DNA from: an uncultured Kushneria sp.
Lineage (GTDB): Bacteria; Pseudomonadota; Gammaproteobacteria; Pseudomonadales; Halomonadaceae
Assembly: GCF_947497025.1 (NCBI RefSeq)
Contig: NZ_CANMFC010000004.1
Location: 248,001-312,000 of the forward strand
Direction: 5' to 3'
Length of the DNA stretch: 64,000 nt
Numbering within the stretch: position 1 is the stretch's first letter; every line of letters begins with the position of its first letter. Made by a program: the position numbers and the translations under genes. The notes beneath the pieces were generated by a model. The model had not been told where the DNA came from. It did not search any database and was given only the letters and a program-made list of their open reading frames with translations. Below, piece by piece: positions 43,598 to 55,255 of the stretch.

Positions 43598-46500
43598 ACC
43601 CGTCGCGTCTTTTCATTGTTCGACCGGTGGCGACATCGCTGATCATGCTGGCCATCCTGCTGTCCGGCGTCATGGCTTATCGACTTTTGCCGGTGGCCTC
43701 CCTGCCGGAGGTGGATTACCCCACCATTCAGGTCACGACGCTCTACCCGGGGGCCAGCCCCGAGATCATGCTGTCCAATGTCACCTCACCGCTGGAGGAT
43801 CAGCTCGGGCAGATATCAGGACTCGAGGACATGCGCTCCACCAGTACCGGTGGCGCGTCGCTGGTGACCTTGCGCTTTGGCCTTGACAGCGATCTGGGCG
43901 TGGCCGAACAGGACGTGCAGGCCGCCATCAATCAGGCCAGCAATCTGCTGCCCGATGACCTGCCCATGCCGCCAAGCTACAGCAAGGTCAACCCGGCGGA
44001 TGCGCCGGTCATGACCCTGGCGGTGCGCTCGGACAATCTGCCGCTGACACGTGTCTATGATCTGGTGGATACCCGCCTGGTGCAGCGACTGTCACAGATC
44101 AGTGGTGTCGGTCTGGTATCACTGTCGGGCGGCCATGAACCCGCCATTCGCATTGACGGTGACGCCCGTCAAATGGCGGCACATGGTCTGGACATGGAGG
44201 CCGTGCGCAACGCCATTGCCGCGGCCAACGTCAATCAGCCCAAGGGCACGCTGTATGGCCCCTACCGGGCGCTGACGATCGATGCCAACGATCAGCTCAC
44301 CTCTGCTGACCAGTACCGCGACCTGATCGTCAAATATGACAACGACATGCCGCTGCGCCTGCGCGATATCGCAAGCGTCCACGAGGGCTCGGAAAATGCC
44401 TGGCTGACCGCCTGGGCCAATCGCGATCCGGCGTTGATCATCAGCGTCCAGCGCCAGCCCGGCGCCAATGTCACCAGCGTGGTTGATGATATCCGCCGCC
44501 AGCTGCCCGAACTGCAGGCGAGCCTGCCAGACAGCGTGGATATTTCGGTGCTCAGCGACCGTACCCAGACCATTCGTGCTTCGGTCGAGGATACCCAGTT
44601 CGAGCTCGTACTGGCCGTGGGACTGGTCATCCTCATCACCTTTTTGTTTTTGCGCAACATCCCGGCCACCATCATCCCGAGCCTGGCCGTACCCATGTCG
44701 CTGATCGGCACCTTTGGTGTCATGCACCTAGCAGGATTCAGCCTCAACAATCTCACCCTGATGGCGCTGACAATTGCCACCGGCTTTGTCATCGATGATG
44801 CCATCGTGGTGCTGGAAAACATCATTCGCTACCTGGAAAAGGGCGAAAAACCCATTGATGCGGCGCTCAAGGGCGCCAAACAGATCTTTTTCACCATCAT
44901 CTCGTTGACCGTATCGCTGGTGGCAGTGCTGATCCCGCTGCTGTTCATGCAGGATGTGGTCGGTCGCCTGTTCCGAGAGTTTGCCGTTACGCTGGCCGTC
45001 GCCATCGTGATCTCGGCGTTCATTTCCCTGACGCTGACCCCCATGCTGTGCGCGAAAATGCTCAAGGCGCGCGCACCAAAAGATGGCGCCCACCAGGTAG
45101 ATGAGGCTCAGACACACGCCGAAAGCTACGCGGGGCTTTTCGGCCGACTGCTGCGTCTTTACGACCGCGGGCTTAAATGGGTGCTGCGCCATCAGCGTCT
45201 GACGCTGGCTGTGGCCGTCATCACCTTTGGCGTCACCGCGCTTTTATATCTGGCCATCCCCAAGGGGCTTTTCCCGCAGCAGGACACCGGCGCCATTCGC
45301 GGCATCAGCGAAGCCGATCAGTCCATCTCCTTTGAGGCGATGGCCGAGCATCAAAAGGCGCTGGCAGACATTATCCTCAAGGATCCGGCAGTGGAGAGCT
45401 TCTCCTCGACCATCGGTGTCAACGAGGACAACAGCACACTCAACACCGGACGCTTTCAGATCAATCTCAAGCCACTGGCCGACCGGGACGGTGCTCAGGC
45501 GGTTATCGAGCGGCTCAACGAGAAGAGTCGGTCCGTGGCCGGCATGCGACTTTACCTGCAGCCGCTGCAGGATTTGACACTGGATGACAACGTCAGCCGC
45601 TATCAGTACCAGATGTCGGTGACCAACAACGATGCAGACCTCCTGTCTCACGACGTGGATGCCCTGCTCCAGCGGGCCCGTCAGTCGCCGGCCATTTCCG
45701 GTATGGCCTCGGACCTGCAGGAGCGCGGCCTTCAGCTCTATCTGGACATTGATCGCGACCGGGCCAGCCGGCTGGGCATCAGCGTCAGTGATATCGACGC
45801 CACGCTCTACAATGCCTTTGGCCAGCGCCTGATCTCGACCATTTTTACCCAGTCCAACCAGTACCGGGTAGTGATGAACGTCGCCGACGGCCAGCAGCGC
45901 GGCCCCTCGGCGCTGGACCGTCTCTATCTCGAGGCCGACAGCGGTGACATGGTGCCATTGACGTCACTGGTCAGCGTCGAACAGCGCTATACCAGCCTTT
46001 CACTGTCGCGACAAAACCGCATTGCCGCCGCCAACGTCTCCTTTGACGTGGCGCCCGGCTACTCACTGTCAGAAGCCTTTGATGCCATTGATGAGGCCAG
46101 CCAGCAGGCGGACCTCGACCGGGATACGCAGCTGGCCTATCAGGGCGCCGCACTCGGGTTTGCCGGTTCCACGGCCAATACGCTGCTGCTGATTCTGGCC
46201 GCCGTGGTGGTGATGTATATCGTGCTGGGCGTGCTTTATGAGAGCTATATCCATCCACTGACCATTCTCTCCACCCTGCCCTCCGCGGCCATCGGGGCAT
46301 TGCTGGCGCTGATGATCACCGGGAACGATCTGGGCATGGTGGGCATCATCGGCATCATTTTGCTGATCGGGATCGTCAAGAAAAACGCCATCATGATGAT
46401 CGACTTTGCCCTCGACGGTCAGCGCCGTCAGGGGCTTGCCCCGCATGAGGCCATCTATCGGGCGGCACTGCTGCGCTTTCGTCCCATCATGATGACCACC

Positions 46501-46731
46501 TTTGCTGCGCTCTTTGGCGCCATTCCGCTGATGCTCTCCAGCGGCTTCGGCTCGGAGCTGCGTCAGCCGCTGGGCCTGGCCATGGTGGGCGGACTGCTGG
46601 TCAGTCAGCTGCTGACACTGTTTACCACCCCGGTCATCTATCTGTTCTTTGATCGTCTGGCCAGCAGGTGGCCCCCTCGCGATGACAACAATACTGCCAT
46701 CGACGACACCACCGATGGGCATGCCTCATGA
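43594..46731 (+). CDS. mdtB: RND multidrug efflux permease, MdtB-like
   Basis: A 1045-residue RND transporter: N-terminal helix ([22 protein letters not shown]), periplasmic porter domains, the TM4 proton-relay segment ([21 protein letters not shown] with its Asp pair), and a second repeat of helices near residues 870-1010. It forms a heteromeric pump with MdtC, exporting bile salts, novobiocin-like drugs and detergents in known relatives. Overlaps MdtA and MdtC genes by 4 bases each. Confidence 0.93.
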   Translation: MNPSRLFIVRPVATSLIMLAILLSGVMAYRLLPVASLPEVDYPTIQVTTLYPGASPEIMLSNVTSPLEDQLGQISGLEDMRSTSTGGASLVTLRFGLDSDLGVAEQDVQAAINQASNLLPDDLPMPPSYSKVNPADAPVMTLAVRSDNLPLTRVYDLVDTRLVQRLSQISGVGLVSLSGGHEPAIRIDGDARQMAAHGLDMEAVRNAIAAANVNQPKGTLYGPYRALTIDANDQLTSADQYRDLIVKYDNDMPLRLRDIASVHEGSENAWLTAWANRDPALIISVQRQPGANVTSVVDDIRRQLPELQASLPDSVDISVLSDRTQTIRASVEDTQFELVLAVGLVILITFLFLRNIPATIIPSLAVPMSLIGTFGVMHLAGFSLNNLTLMALTIATGFVIDDAIVVLENIIRYLEKGEKPIDAALKGAKQIFFTIISLTVSLVAVLIPLLFMQDVVGRLFREFAVTLAVAIVISAFISLTLTPMLCAKMLKARAPKDGAHQVDEAQTHAESYAGLFGRLLRLYDRGLKWVLRHQRLTLAVAVITFGVTALLYLAIPKGLFPQQDTGAIRGISEADQSISFEAMAEHQKALADIILKDPAVESFSSTIGVNEDNSTLNTGRFQINLKPLADRDGAQAVIERLNEKSRSVAGMRLYLQPLQDLTLDDNVSRYQYQMSVTNNDADLLSHDVDALLQRARQSPAISGMASDLQERGLQLYLDIDRDRASRLGISVSDIDATLYNAFGQRLISTIFTQSNQYRVVMNVADGQQRGPSALDRLYLEADSGDMVPLTSLVSVEQRYTSLSLSRQNRIAAANVSFDVAPGYSLSEAFDAIDEASQQADLDRDTQLAYQGAALGFAGSTANTLLLILAAVVVMYIVLGVLYESYIHPLTILSTLPSAAIGALLALMITGNDLGMVGIIGIILLIGIVKKNAIMMIDFALDGQRRQGLAPHEAIYRAALLRFRPIMMTTFAALFGAIPLMLSSGFGSELRQPLGLAMVGGLLVSQLLTLFTTPVIYLFFDRLASRWPPRDDNNTAIDDTTDGHAS

Positions 46732-49700
46732 GTCTGTCCTCACCCTTTATTCAGCGACCGATCGCCACCTCGCTTTTGACGATGGCGATCATTCTGGGCG
46801 GGCTGCTCTCCTACATGCGCCTGCCGGTGGCCCCGTTGCCGGCGGTGTCATTTCCGACCGTACTGGTCACGGCCAGTCTCTCCGGGGCCAACCCGGAGAC
46901 CATGGCGTCAACGGTGGCCACGCCGCTGGAGCGTTCGCTGGGCCAGATTGCCGGGATCACCCAGATGACCTCGTCAAGCTCGGAGGGCTCCACCAGTGTC
47001 GTCATCCAGTTCGAACTGGAAAAGGACATCAACGAAGCTGCCCGTGAGGTTCAAGCGGCCATCAACCGGGCCGAGGCGCTGCTGCCCAGCGCCATGACCA
47101 GCTCTCCCAGACTTCGAAAACTCAATCCGGCCGACTCACCGATCATGCTGCTGTCGCTGACCAGCGCCGAGATCGACAAGGGCACACTTTATAATCTGGC
47201 CGATCAGGACATTGCCCCGCGCATTGCACAAGTGGAAGGTGTCTCCCGCGTCAGCGTCGGCGGCAGCTCCTCGCCGGCAGTCCGGATCACGCTTAACCCG
47301 CGCAAGCTCGAAAATGCCGGTATCAGCCTTGATCAGATTCGCGACGCCATCAATGCCGCCAACAGCAACCAGCCCACCGGATTCACCGAAGATGATCGGT
47401 ATCGCTGGAGTATTCATACCGATTCACAAATGTTCGAGCCACAGGGCTATCGCGACCTGATCATCCAGCGTGATGGCGATCACATCATGCGTCTGGGCGA
47501 TGTGGCCAACGTGGAAAAAAGCGTCGAGGACATCTACAACGTCGGTTTTTACAACCGCCAGCCCGCAGTGGTGATCGTGGTCAGCCCGGCCAGCGACGCC
47601 AATGTGATCGAGACCATCAATCGCATCAAGGAGCGCCTGCCCGGTATCCATGCAGCCCTCCCCGCCAGTGCCGACCTGCATACGGTGCTGGATCGCTCAC
47701 CCGGCATCAGCGCCTCGCTGCATGAAACCCAGATCACCCTGATTCTGGCCGTGATTCTGGTGGTCATGGTGGTGTTCATCTTTTTGCGCAACCCGCGGGC
47801 CACGCTGATCCCGAGCGCCGTCATCCCGGTATCGCTTTTGGGCACCTTCATGGTGATGTATCTGCTGGGCTATTCGCTCAACACGCTGTCACTGATGGCG
47901 CTGATCATTGCCATCGGCTTTGTGGTCGATGATGCCATTGTGGTGGTGGAAAACATTGCCAGACACATTGAAGCCGGCATGGATGTGCGCCAGGCCGCTC
48001 TGCTGGGTGCTCGCGAAGTGGGCTTTACGGTGCTGTCAATGAGTGTCTCGCTGGTCGCCGTGTTCGTGCCACTGCTGTTTCTTGGCGGGTTTATCGGTCG
48101 ACTGTTTCACGAGTTTGCCGTGACGCTGGCCACCGCCGTCATGGTCTCACTGCTGGTGTCACTGACCCTGACCCCGATGTTGTGCTCAAGATGGCTGAAA
48201 ATGGCCGCCCACCATCGTGCTCCCGGTCGCCTGCAGCGAGGCATCGAGCATTGCGGGCGGGGCATTCTGACAGGCTATGAGCGCACACTGGATGTCGCGC
48301 TGCGCCATCGGCGCCTGACGCTTTTGTCGCTGGTGGCGGTGATTGTGCTCAACGGCTTTTTGTACGTGCACATCGACAAGGGGTTCGTGCCCGATCAGGA
48401 CACGGGCCGGCTGATCGGCGCGGTACGTGGCGATCAAAGCATCTCGTTTGATGCCATGTCGACCAAGCTGGACATGGCGCGGGATCGCCTGCTGGCCGAT
48501 GACTCGGTCGCCAGCGTTCTGGGCTTTCTGGGTGGCAGCGGCCCGTCCGGTGGCGGCGTCAATTCCGCCACGATGTTTGTGACCTTAAAGGAGGAGCGTA
48601 CGGGTGACACCAATGCCAACGGCAACCGGCTTTCCGGGCTGATGAGCGACATCCCCGGGGTGCAGGTATTCATGCGCGGCCTGCAGGATCTGCGCATGGG
48701 CGGGCGTTCATCCAGCAACAGCCAGTACGAGCTGACGCTTAAAAGCGATGATCTATCGCTGCTGCAGGAGTGGTCTCCGCGCGTGGCGCAGGCCATGCGT
48801 GGCATTTCGGAAATTACCGGCGTGGACAGCGACAGTCGCGATGGCGGCCAGGCCATCAAACTGGTGGTAGACCGCGATCTGGCCGCGAGACTGGGGCTGA
48901 GCATGCGCGACATCGATACCCTTCTGGGCAACGCCTTTGCCCAGGGACAGATTTCAAGCGTCTATGAAGGCACCAATCAGTATTACGTGGTGCTGGAAGT
49001 CGCCCAGCAGTGGCAGCGCTCGGCCAGAGCGCTGGAGATGATGCATATCGTCAACGATGACGGCAGCCCCATACCGCTGTCGGCCTTCAGCCACTACGAG
49101 CGCAGTACCAGCCCAATCAGTGTCAGCCATCAGGGCCAGTTTGCCGCCGCTACGGTGTCGTTCAATTTAAGCGAGGGCGTGTCACTGTCCCGCGCCACCG
49201 ACATCATCAGTGACCGGCTGGATCGTCTGCACCTGCCCACGGATGTACAGGCCGATTTCGAGGGCAGCGCCGCCAGCTTTCAGAGCGGCGTCGAGGCCAT
49301 GCCCTGGCTGATACTGGCGGCCCTGGTCACGGTCTATCTGGTGCTGGGTATCCTTTATGAGAGCTACATCCACCCGCTGACGATCCTGTCCACCCTGCCC
49401 TCGGGCGGTATCGGCGCGCTGCTGGCACTGATGTGGCTGGACAAGCCCTTCACCCTGATTGCCCTGATCGGCATTATCCTGCTGATCGGCGTGGTCAAGA
49501 AAAACGCCATCATGCTGGTCGACTTTGCCCTGAGCGCCGAGCGCGAGCGCGGTCTCTCTGCACAGGATGCCGTTCGTGAGGCGGCCCTGGTGCGCTTTCG
49601 CCCCATCATGATGACCACGCTGGCGGCCATTCTGGGCGCCCTGCCGCTGATGTTCGGCACCGATGAAAATGCCGCCCTGCGGGCCCCGCTGGGCATCTCC

Positions 49701-49790
49701 ATTGTGGGCGGGCTGATCGTCAGCCAGATTTTGACGCTTTATACCACCCCCGTGGTCTATCTCTATCTGGATCGTTTGAGACGACGCTAA
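46728..49790 (+). CDS. mdtC: RND multidrug efflux permease, MdtC-like
   Basis: A 1020-residue RND transporter paralogous to MdtB, starting [40 protein letters not shown]. The TM4 segment [19 protein letters not shown] carries the expected Asp pair, and [23 protein letters not shown] is typical of the family. Together with MdtB it forms the heterotrimer of MdtABC-type pumps. No two-component regulator or outer-membrane factor is adjacent. A terminator follows. Confidence 0.93.
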   Translation: MSLSSPFIQRPIATSLLTMAIILGGLLSYMRLPVAPLPAVSFPTVLVTASLSGANPETMASTVATPLERSLGQIAGITQMTSSSSEGSTSVVIQFELEKDINEAAREVQAAINRAEALLPSAMTSSPRLRKLNPADSPIMLLSLTSAEIDKGTLYNLADQDIAPRIAQVEGVSRVSVGGSSSPAVRITLNPRKLENAGISLDQIRDAINAANSNQPTGFTEDDRYRWSIHTDSQMFEPQGYRDLIIQRDGDHIMRLGDVANVEKSVEDIYNVGFYNRQPAVVIVVSPASDANVIETINRIKERLPGIHAALPASADLHTVLDRSPGISASLHETQITLILAVILVVMVVFIFLRNPRATLIPSAVIPVSLLGTFMVMYLLGYSLNTLSLMALIIAIGFVVDDAIVVVENIARHIEAGMDVRQAALLGAREVGFTVLSMSVSLVAVFVPLLFLGGFIGRLFHEFAVTLATAVMVSLLVSLTLTPMLCSRWLKMAAHHRAPGRLQRGIEHCGRGILTGYERTLDVALRHRRLTLLSLVAVIVLNGFLYVHIDKGFVPDQDTGRLIGAVRGDQSISFDAMSTKLDMARDRLLADDSVASVLGFLGGSGPSGGGVNSATMFVTLKEERTGDTNANGNRLSGLMSDIPGVQVFMRGLQDLRMGGRSSSNSQYELTLKSDDLSLLQEWSPRVAQAMRGISEITGVDSDSRDGGQAIKLVVDRDLAARLGLSMRDIDTLLGNAFAQGQISSVYEGTNQYYVVLEVAQQWQRSARALEMMHIVNDDGSPIPLSAFSHYERSTSPISVSHQGQFAAATVSFNLSEGVSLSRATDIISDRLDRLHLPTDVQADFEGSAASFQSGVEAMPWLILAALVTVYLVLGILYESYIHPLTILSTLPSGGIGALLALMWLDKPFTLIALIGIILLIGVVKKNAIMLVDFALSAERERGLSAQDAVREAALVRFRPIMMTTLAAILGALPLMFGTDENAALRAPLGISIVGGLIVSQILTLYTTPVVYLYLDRLRRR

Positions 49791-49838
49791 CGACTCATTT
49801 TGTCGATCCCTTTTTTCTGATGACCCTGTGACAAGCAT

Positions 49839-49865
49839 CGTCAGTGTTTCTGACGGTGTTTTTTT
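49839..49865 (+). terminator. Rho-independent terminator after mdtABC
   Basis: A stem CGTCAG/CTGACG with a TGTTT loop is followed by GTGTTTTTTTG. It lies 49 bases after the mdtC stop. Confidence 0.85.
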
Positions 49866-50009
49866 GTGCCTGCCAAGGGTTAACCACACTTAAACCATAA
49901 ACAGCATTTATCAATTTGGTAGCAAATGGTAAGTTACAACGCGACAAAAATAGCCTACGACAATAACAATTCGCTACAAACCTCATAACAAGGATCTTCA
50001 GAACAGCTC

Positions 50010-51437
50010 ATGACATCAGGAACCGATTCACGACGTCTGAAAGCACTGACGCTCTCTCTGAGCATTGCCACGGCCATGACCGCTACCGCCGCGCAGGCCG
50101 CCCCGGAAGACCAACAGACCATCGAGGCACTGCGCGCGCAGCTCCAGCAGATGCAGCAAAGACTTGATCGTCTGGAACAACAGCAGGCAGCCGGCACTTC
50201 CGGTGGCCAACAGGAAGTCGCCAATCAGGGCGGGGAAAAGAGCAATACGGCGACGACGCCTGACCCACAGCAGTCAGAACCACGTCCTCAGCAGAATCTG
50301 GCCCAGGAAAACAGCTCAGCCATCGAGCAGATGCAGCAAACAAAGTTCAGCGGCCAGCTTCAGTTTAATGGCAGCTTCAACGACTGGAGCGAGCAGAGCA
50401 AGGACACCACCGGTGATCTGGATTTCGGCAAGTTCGTCCTCGCGGTCAATGGCGAAGTGGACGATCTGGAATATGATATCGAATATCGCTTCTATGACGG
50501 CTACCAGTTCCTGAAGTCAGGCTGGCTCGGCTTCAATCCCAATGACGATGACACCATCCGGGTCGGTCTGGTCCAGACGCCCTTTGGCAACATGGATTAC
50601 GGCTATCAGGGGTGGTATGGCACCCTGCCCTATCTCGCCGGTTTCAACGACAACCAGAACGCCGGGATCAAGTGGGACCATCATCAGGGCCCGTGGGATA
50701 TTTCGCTGGCCTTTTTCAAAAGTGATAACCTGGGCAGCGGTAACGAACACTATGGCGCCAACGCTGTAGGTGGGACAGATGACGCTGTATATGACGATGA
50801 TGGTGCGCTGACAAGTCGTGGCAATCAGGGCAACAGCGAGGAAAACCAGCTCGCGCTCCGTAGCGGCTACACCTTTAATCACGGCGAGGACTACTCGACC
50901 CAGCTCAACGTCTCGGCCAAGGGCGGTCAGCTGTATAACGAGCAGACCAATCGCAGCGGTGACAACTGGTCGGCGGCCATCGGCGTGGATGGGTCATACG
51001 GCAACTGGCGTACCATGTTTCAGGCCACGACCTATGAATATAACCCCAAGAATCCGTCGGAAGCGCAGTCCGGTATCTCCGATAACGCCATCCAGATCGG
51101 CGCCTTTGGTTTCAACTATCTGATCCCGAAACGCGGTCAAATGTACACGGCCAGCGCCAGCTACAGCATGGATGTCGACTGGGGCCCCGTTGAAAACCTG
51201 TTTTTCTTCAACGACTTCAGTTACATCGACCCGTCCGATGATTTTGCCTCCATCAACGGCGGCTTTGGCGATCAGGATGATCCCATGCTCAATGATCTGG
51301 GCGTGCTGGTCACTGCCGGCCCCTACTTTGCCTGGTTTGACATCATCACCAACAAAAACGGGCTGAACTACTTTGGCTCGCCGGTCAATGACAAGTGGCA
51401 CACCAGCGTCCAGACCAATTTCGGCATCAATTTCTAA
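50010..51437 (+). CDS. Outer-membrane porin with N-terminal coiled coil
   Basis: A 475-residue protein with a signal peptide (MTATAAQAAP), a heptad-rich segment just after it (IEALRAQLQQMQQRLDRLEQQQ), a low-complexity linker, and a C-terminal beta-barrel of alternating aromatic/polar strands ending in the classic ...VQTNFGINF terminus. This layout is that of DcaP-like or OprO/P-like trimeric porins with a periplasmic coiled-coil extension. Substrate is unknown. It is monocistronic, with a terminator on each side. Confidence 0.82.
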   Translation: MTSGTDSRRLKALTLSLSIATAMTATAAQAAPEDQQTIEALRAQLQQMQQRLDRLEQQQAAGTSGGQQEVANQGGEKSNTATTPDPQQSEPRPQQNLAQENSSAIEQMQQTKFSGQLQFNGSFNDWSEQSKDTTGDLDFGKFVLAVNGEVDDLEYDIEYRFYDGYQFLKSGWLGFNPNDDDTIRVGLVQTPFGNMDYGYQGWYGTLPYLAGFNDNQNAGIKWDHHQGPWDISLAFFKSDNLGSGNEHYGANAVGGTDDAVYDDDGALTSRGNQGNSEENQLALRSGYTFNHGEDYSTQLNVSAKGGQLYNEQTNRSGDNWSAAIGVDGSYGNWRTMFQATTYEYNPKNPSEAQSGISDNAIQIGAFGFNYLIPKRGQMYTASASYSMDVDWGPVENLFFFNDFSYIDPSDDFASINGGFGDQDDPMLNDLGVLVTAGPYFAWFDIITNKNGLNYFGSPVNDKWHTSVQTNFGINF

Positions 51438-51451
51438 AGGCCGATGACCAT

Positions 51452-51481
51452 AAAAAACCCCGGCACAGCCCGGGGTTTTTT
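51452..51481. terminator. Bidirectional rho-independent terminator
   Basis: A stem AAAAACCCCGG/CCCGGGGTTTTT sits between the porin and the convergent GNAT-like gene. Confidence 0.95.
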
Positions 51482-51494
51482 ATGATGGTATCGA

Positions 51495-52067
51495 TCAAAC
51501 CAATGTATGGAAATGCTCAAGACCTTCGGTAAAGCGTGTCTTGTAACGCTCAAAAAGTGCGGGATCGCGCTTGAAGGCACGCAGTACGGCATCTGCTTGA
51601 AAATCCACCACCTCCGGCGCCATTGATAATGAATCAACGCTGGAGCGCGCGTTGAAACCGGTGCGCAGCTCACTGTCGGTGTGGCGATACCAGCGTTCGA
51701 AACCAAAGGTGGTAAAAAAGGCTTCAAGCCCTGGGTCAGACGTTGTGACCCGCATTGCGGTGGATTCCCCAAGCCTTGCCACCAGCCGACGGCCATACCC
51801 TCTTCCCCGCTTTTTCTTGGGGGTGCCCAAAAGCCTGAGTGCCACCCCGCGCCCTTCCACTTCAAGCGTAAGGAGCGCTACGGAGCAAAGCCTTTTGCCG
51901 TCATCGAAAAGAGCCACGATACGGGCCGATTCCTGCTCCAGCAGTCGGCTCACACCGGCAAACTCCACCAGAGGCGCAAGCCCCGCTTCTCGTCCGAATA
52001 CGCTGGCACAGAGCATGGCCAGACAGGCATCCCGATCCCGTGTGTCGGTGATATATGAAATCTTCAA
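51495..52067 (-). CDS. GNAT-fold acetyltransferase-like protein
   Basis: A 190-residue protein. LLGTPKKKRGRGYGRRLVARLGESTAMRVTTSDPGLEAFFTTFGFERWYRHTD has the acetyl-CoA-binding pattern of the GNAT fold (RGRGYGRRL). The reading frame has only a TTG for a start at 52067 and no strong ribosome site, so the start is uncertain; an in-frame ATG lies 17 codons downstream. Substrate unknown. Confidence 0.75.
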   Translation of the reverse strand: MKISYITDTRDRDACLAMLCASVFGREAGLAPLVEFAGVSRLLEQESARIVALFDDGKRLCSVALLTLEVEGRGVALRLLGTPKKKRGRGYGRRLVARLGESTAMRVTTSDPGLEAFFTTFGFERWYRHTDSELRTGFNARSSVDSLSMAPEVVDFQADAVLRAFKRDPALFERYKTRFTEGLEHFHTLV

Positions 52068-52412
52068 AGCTGCGTCTGCCCGCCGTTCAAAAGGGCCATG
52101 ATGCCACGCGCCTTTTGCTTCTGGCTAACCTCCTGTCGATATTGATGTTGGCGCATCCCTGCTGATACACCTTCATATATCCGACACATGCCCGCCACAT
52201 GATGGCCATGCAGGCCTCTCGGTATATCGCCGCAGCAGAGGCTGCCATCTATAAGGACAGCGCGGAGCACAACATGGTCAAGGGTTTCAGCGTCATTCCG
52301 GCGGAGAAGGTTAACGAGGCTGAGGCCCCTTCGTCTGTTTGATGATGATGGACAACGCCTGTCGACCCGGCCCAGACTTGCCGATATCACCTGTCCCATG
52401 GAGTCCTGAGAT
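52068..52412. other. Intergenic stretch with a possible 47-residue plus-strand ORF
   Basis: No recognised gene. A plus-strand ORF 52199-52342 (MMAMQASRYIAAAEAAIYK...) has bacterial-looking codons but no Shine-Dalgarno; I do not call it. The track ORF on the minus strand here lacks support. Confidence 0.4.
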
Positions 52413-53177
52413 ATGCAGCTGCCTCGCTATATTGCCCACCGCGGGCTGTCCGCCCACGCGCCTGAAAACACGCTGGCCGCCATTCAGGCAGCGGCGGATG
52501 CCGGCTGTGAGTGGGTTGAGCTCGATGTTCAGTGCCTGGGAGACGGCACCCCGGTGGTCTGGCATGACGACAGCGTCGATCGCTGCAGCGATGGCAAGGG
52601 GGCGCTGATCGACCTGACACGGGATCAGATCCGCCAGCTGGATGTAGGCAGCTGGTTTTCCTCTGCCTTTCGCGGTGAGCGCATGGCGCTGCTCGATGAA
52701 GCGCTGTCGCTGGTCAGTGCGCTGGAGATGGGGCTTAATCTTGAGCTCAAGATCAACGCAGGCCATGACCCGGCAGAGCTTGCCCGCATTGCGGTCCATC
52801 GCGCCCGCCAGGTCCTGCCGCTTGATCGTCTGCTGGTATCAAGCTTTGACCGAACAGCGCTTGAAGCCGCCCGGTCACAGGATGAAGCACTGGCGCTGGG
52901 GCTTTTATATGAAGCAGTGCCGCGGCACTGGGCCAGCGATGCCGAGCGGCTTCGCCCGACCAGCGTGCATGCCGACTGGACACAGCTTGACCAGGAGCGA
53001 CTCATCGAGATCCAGAGCGCCGGACTTGCCATGCTGTGCTATACGGTCAACGACCCCGAACGCTTTGCCTCCTGGTGGGATCATGGGGTCAACGGTGTCT
53101 TTACCGACGACCCCGGGCTGTTTGATGACCGCTATCAGCGTCAGTCGCGAGGTGACGGGCGCCGCAAGCCGCGCTGA
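52413..53177 (+). CDS. ugpQ: Glycerophosphodiester phosphodiesterase
   Basis: A 254-residue GDPD protein: HRGLSAHAPENT, EWVELDVQCLGDGTPVVWHDDSVDRCSDGKG and ELKIN are the metal-binding and catalytic segments of the TIM-barrel family. It lacks a signal peptide, so it is a cytoplasmic UgpQ-like enzyme that releases glycerol-3-phosphate from glycerophosphodiesters. It is monocistronic and convergent to trpC. Confidence 0.93.
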   Translation: MQLPRYIAHRGLSAHAPENTLAAIQAAADAGCEWVELDVQCLGDGTPVVWHDDSVDRCSDGKGALIDLTRDQIRQLDVGSWFSSAFRGERMALLDEALSLVSALEMGLNLELKINAGHDPAELARIAVHRARQVLPLDRLLVSSFDRTALEAARSQDEALALGLLYEAVPRHWASDAERLRPTSVHADWTQLDQERLIEIQSAGLAMLCYTVNDPERFASWWDHGVNGVFTDDPGLFDDRYQRQSRGDGRRKPR

Positions 53178-53213
53178 AAAACCTGGAAAGTCGAATGTAA
53201 AACGCCCCGAACG

Positions 53214-53242
53214 AACACTGCCAGCGCAGGGCTGGCAGTGTT
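53214..53242. terminator. Inverted repeat between ugpQ and trpC
   Basis: A perfect 12-bp stem (AACACTGCCAGC/GCTGGCAGTGTT) with a 5-nt loop between convergent genes. There is no T-run directly after it on the plus strand; on the minus strand a TTTT occurs 12 bases later. Confidence 0.55.
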
Positions 53243-53284
53243 GATTCGAGGCACTTTTAACGGGTTCGGTCGAATCGATCGAAC

Positions 53285-54085
53285 TCAGGTAAAAAAGAGC
53301 TGGCGAAGGGCATCGCCCGGGTCCGGTTCGCGCATGAAGCGCTCCCCGACCAGAAAGGCATTGACGTTGCCGCGGCGCATGCGCGCCACGTCTTCACGAG
53401 TCGCAATGCCTGATTCGGTCACCACGCGAACGCCCTCGGGGACCTTCTCCAGCAGCTCGAAGGTCGTGTCCAGCCGAGTCTCGAAGGTATGCAGATCCCG
53501 GTTGTTGATGCCGACCAGCGCCAGATCCAGCTTTAGCGCCCGCTCAAGTTCTTCAAGACTGTGCACTTCAACCAGCACGTCCATGCCCAGCTCGATGGCC
53601 AGCGTGTTGAGCGCTTTCATCTGGCGATCTTCAAGCGCCGCCACAATGAGCAGGATCGCATCGGCACCCATGCTGCGTGCTTCATACACCTGATAGGGTG
53701 CCACGATAAAGTCCTTGCGCAGCACCGGCAGCTGGCAGGCCCCGCGTGCAGCGATCAAAAAGCGCTCGCTGCCCTGGAAATAGTCGGCATCGGTCAACAC
53801 GGACAGACAGGCTGCACCACCGGCCTCGTAACGCTGGGCAATGGCCACCGGATCAAAATCGGCACGAATAATGCCCTTTGAGGGCGAGGCCTTCTTGATC
53901 TCGGCGATCACTGCCGGGTCGCCATTGGTCAGACGTTGATTGAGGGCTGCGGCAAAGCCACGGGTGGGCGGCGCCTGCTCGGCGCGCGCACGCAGCGTAT
54001 TCTCGCTGATGCTGGCCGAGCGCTCGGCAATTTCTTCATGCTTGCGGGCAATGATTTTCGTCAAAATGGTAGGCAGCGTGCTCAT
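53285..54085 (-). CDS. trpC: Indole-3-glycerol phosphate synthase
   Basis: A 266-residue TIM-barrel enzyme with [62 protein letters not shown] and [15 protein letters not shown], the IGPS signature segments. It converts CdRP to indoleglycerol phosphate. It is the free-standing form, not fused to TrpF. It follows trpD after 64 bases. Confidence 0.97.
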   Translation of the reverse strand: MSTLPTILTKIIARKHEEIAERSASISENTLRARAEQAPPTRGFAAALNQRLTNGDPAVIAEIKKASPSKGIIRADFDPVAIAQRYEAGGAACLSVLTDADYFQGSERFLIAARGACQLPVLRKDFIVAPYQVYEARSMGADAILLIVAALEDRQMKALNTLAIELGMDVLVEVHSLEELERALKLDLALVGINNRDLHTFETRLDTTFELLEKVPEGVRVVTESGIATREDVARMRRGNVNAFLVGERFMREPDPGDALRQLFFT

Positions 54086-54149
54086 GCAGTGTTCCCTGAA
54101 AATCGACCGGCCGTGACAGGACGCAACGCCCGGTCGCTATTATGATAAT

Positions 54150-55178
54150 TCAGTCGCCGGCCTCGGCCAGTCGGGCAGAAAACTCTGCCAGTGCGTCCAG
54201 TTTTGCCAGTCCCTGACCTTTGGCAAGTGCCTCGCGCACGGTCTGCACGCCCTCCCTGAGGGAGCCGGCCACATCGGCCACGTACAGGGCAGCGCCTGCG
54301 TTGAAGGCCACCATGTCAGCCGCCACGCCTTCGCCGCGCAGGGCCGCCTTGACCAGCACCAGGCTGGCCTCGCTGCTGTCGGCGCGAATTGCCTCCAGCG
54401 GCTGGCGCTCCAGTCCCACATCCTCGGGCGTGACCACATACTCGTTGATCTCGCCGTGATGCAGTTCGGCGACCCGGGTCTTTGATGCAATCGAGAACTC
54501 ATCGAGTCCGTCCTCGGCATGGACCACCAGCACATGCTGGCTGCCCAGACGGCGCAGCACCGTCGCCATGGGGACCAGCAGATCAGCGCTGTAGACCCCG
54601 ATGACCTGACGCGTGGCGCCGGTGGGGTTGGTCAGCGGCCCCAGGATATTGAACATGGTACGCACACCCAGCGCCTTGCGGACCGCCACGGCATGACGCA
54701 TGGCCGTATGGTGATTGGGGGCGAACATGAAGCCGACCCCGATCTCCTCGATGCAGCGGGCAATCTGTTCAGACGACAGTTCGAGCGACACGCCGGCGCG
54801 TGCAAGCAGATCGGCACTGCCGGAGCTGCTGGACACGCCCCGGCCGCCGTGTTTGGCAACACGGGCCCCGCAGGCCGCAGCAGCGAAGCTGGAGGCCGTC
54901 GAGACATTGAACAGCCCGGCACCATCCCCGCCGGTACCCACGATGTCGACCACGTGATCGGCATCGACATGTACCGGGTACATCAGCTCGCGCATGACCA
55001 TCACGGCGGCCGTAATTTCATCAACGGTCTCCCCCTTCATGGCAAGACCGACCAGAAAGCCGCCCATCTGCACCGGGTCAGCTTCCCCGCACATGATGGT
55101 CGACATGACCGTTCGCATCTCGTCCAGCTCGAGATCCTCACGGCGCGTTACGCGTGAAATGGCTTCCTTGAGCTCCAC
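54150..55178 (-). CDS. trpD: Anthranilate phosphoribosyltransferase
   Basis: A 342-residue enzyme with DIVGTGGDGAGLFNVSTASSFAAAACGARVAKHGGRGVSSSSGSADLLARAGV, the PRPP-binding glycine-rich region, and GVGFMFAPNHHTAMRHAVAVRKALGVRTMFNILGPLTNP. It joins anthranilate to PRPP. It lies in trpGDC order with 77 bases before it. Confidence 0.97.
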   Translation of the reverse strand: MELKEAISRVTRREDLELDEMRTVMSTIMCGEADPVQMGGFLVGLAMKGETVDEITAAVMVMRELMYPVHVDADHVVDIVGTGGDGAGLFNVSTASSFAAAACGARVAKHGGRGVSSSSGSADLLARAGVSLELSSEQIARCIEEIGVGFMFAPNHHTAMRHAVAVRKALGVRTMFNILGPLTNPTGATRQVIGVYSADLLVPMATVLRRLGSQHVLVVHAEDGLDEFSIASKTRVAELHHGEINEYVVTPEDVGLERQPLEAIRADSSEASLVLVKAALRGEGVAADMVAFNAGAALYVADVAGSLREGVQTVREALAKGQGLAKLDALAEFSARLAEAGD

Positions 55179-55255
55179 GAGTCTTTCTCCATGCCACGAG
55201 TAGCAGGCGCCACCCGAAAGGGGTTATCACCTCAAAGGGACCATACGTCAGGGCC

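Noticed and set aside
52064-52399. 111-residue minus-strand ORF
   Set aside because: Low-complexity basic composition and no start signal; intergenic shadow.
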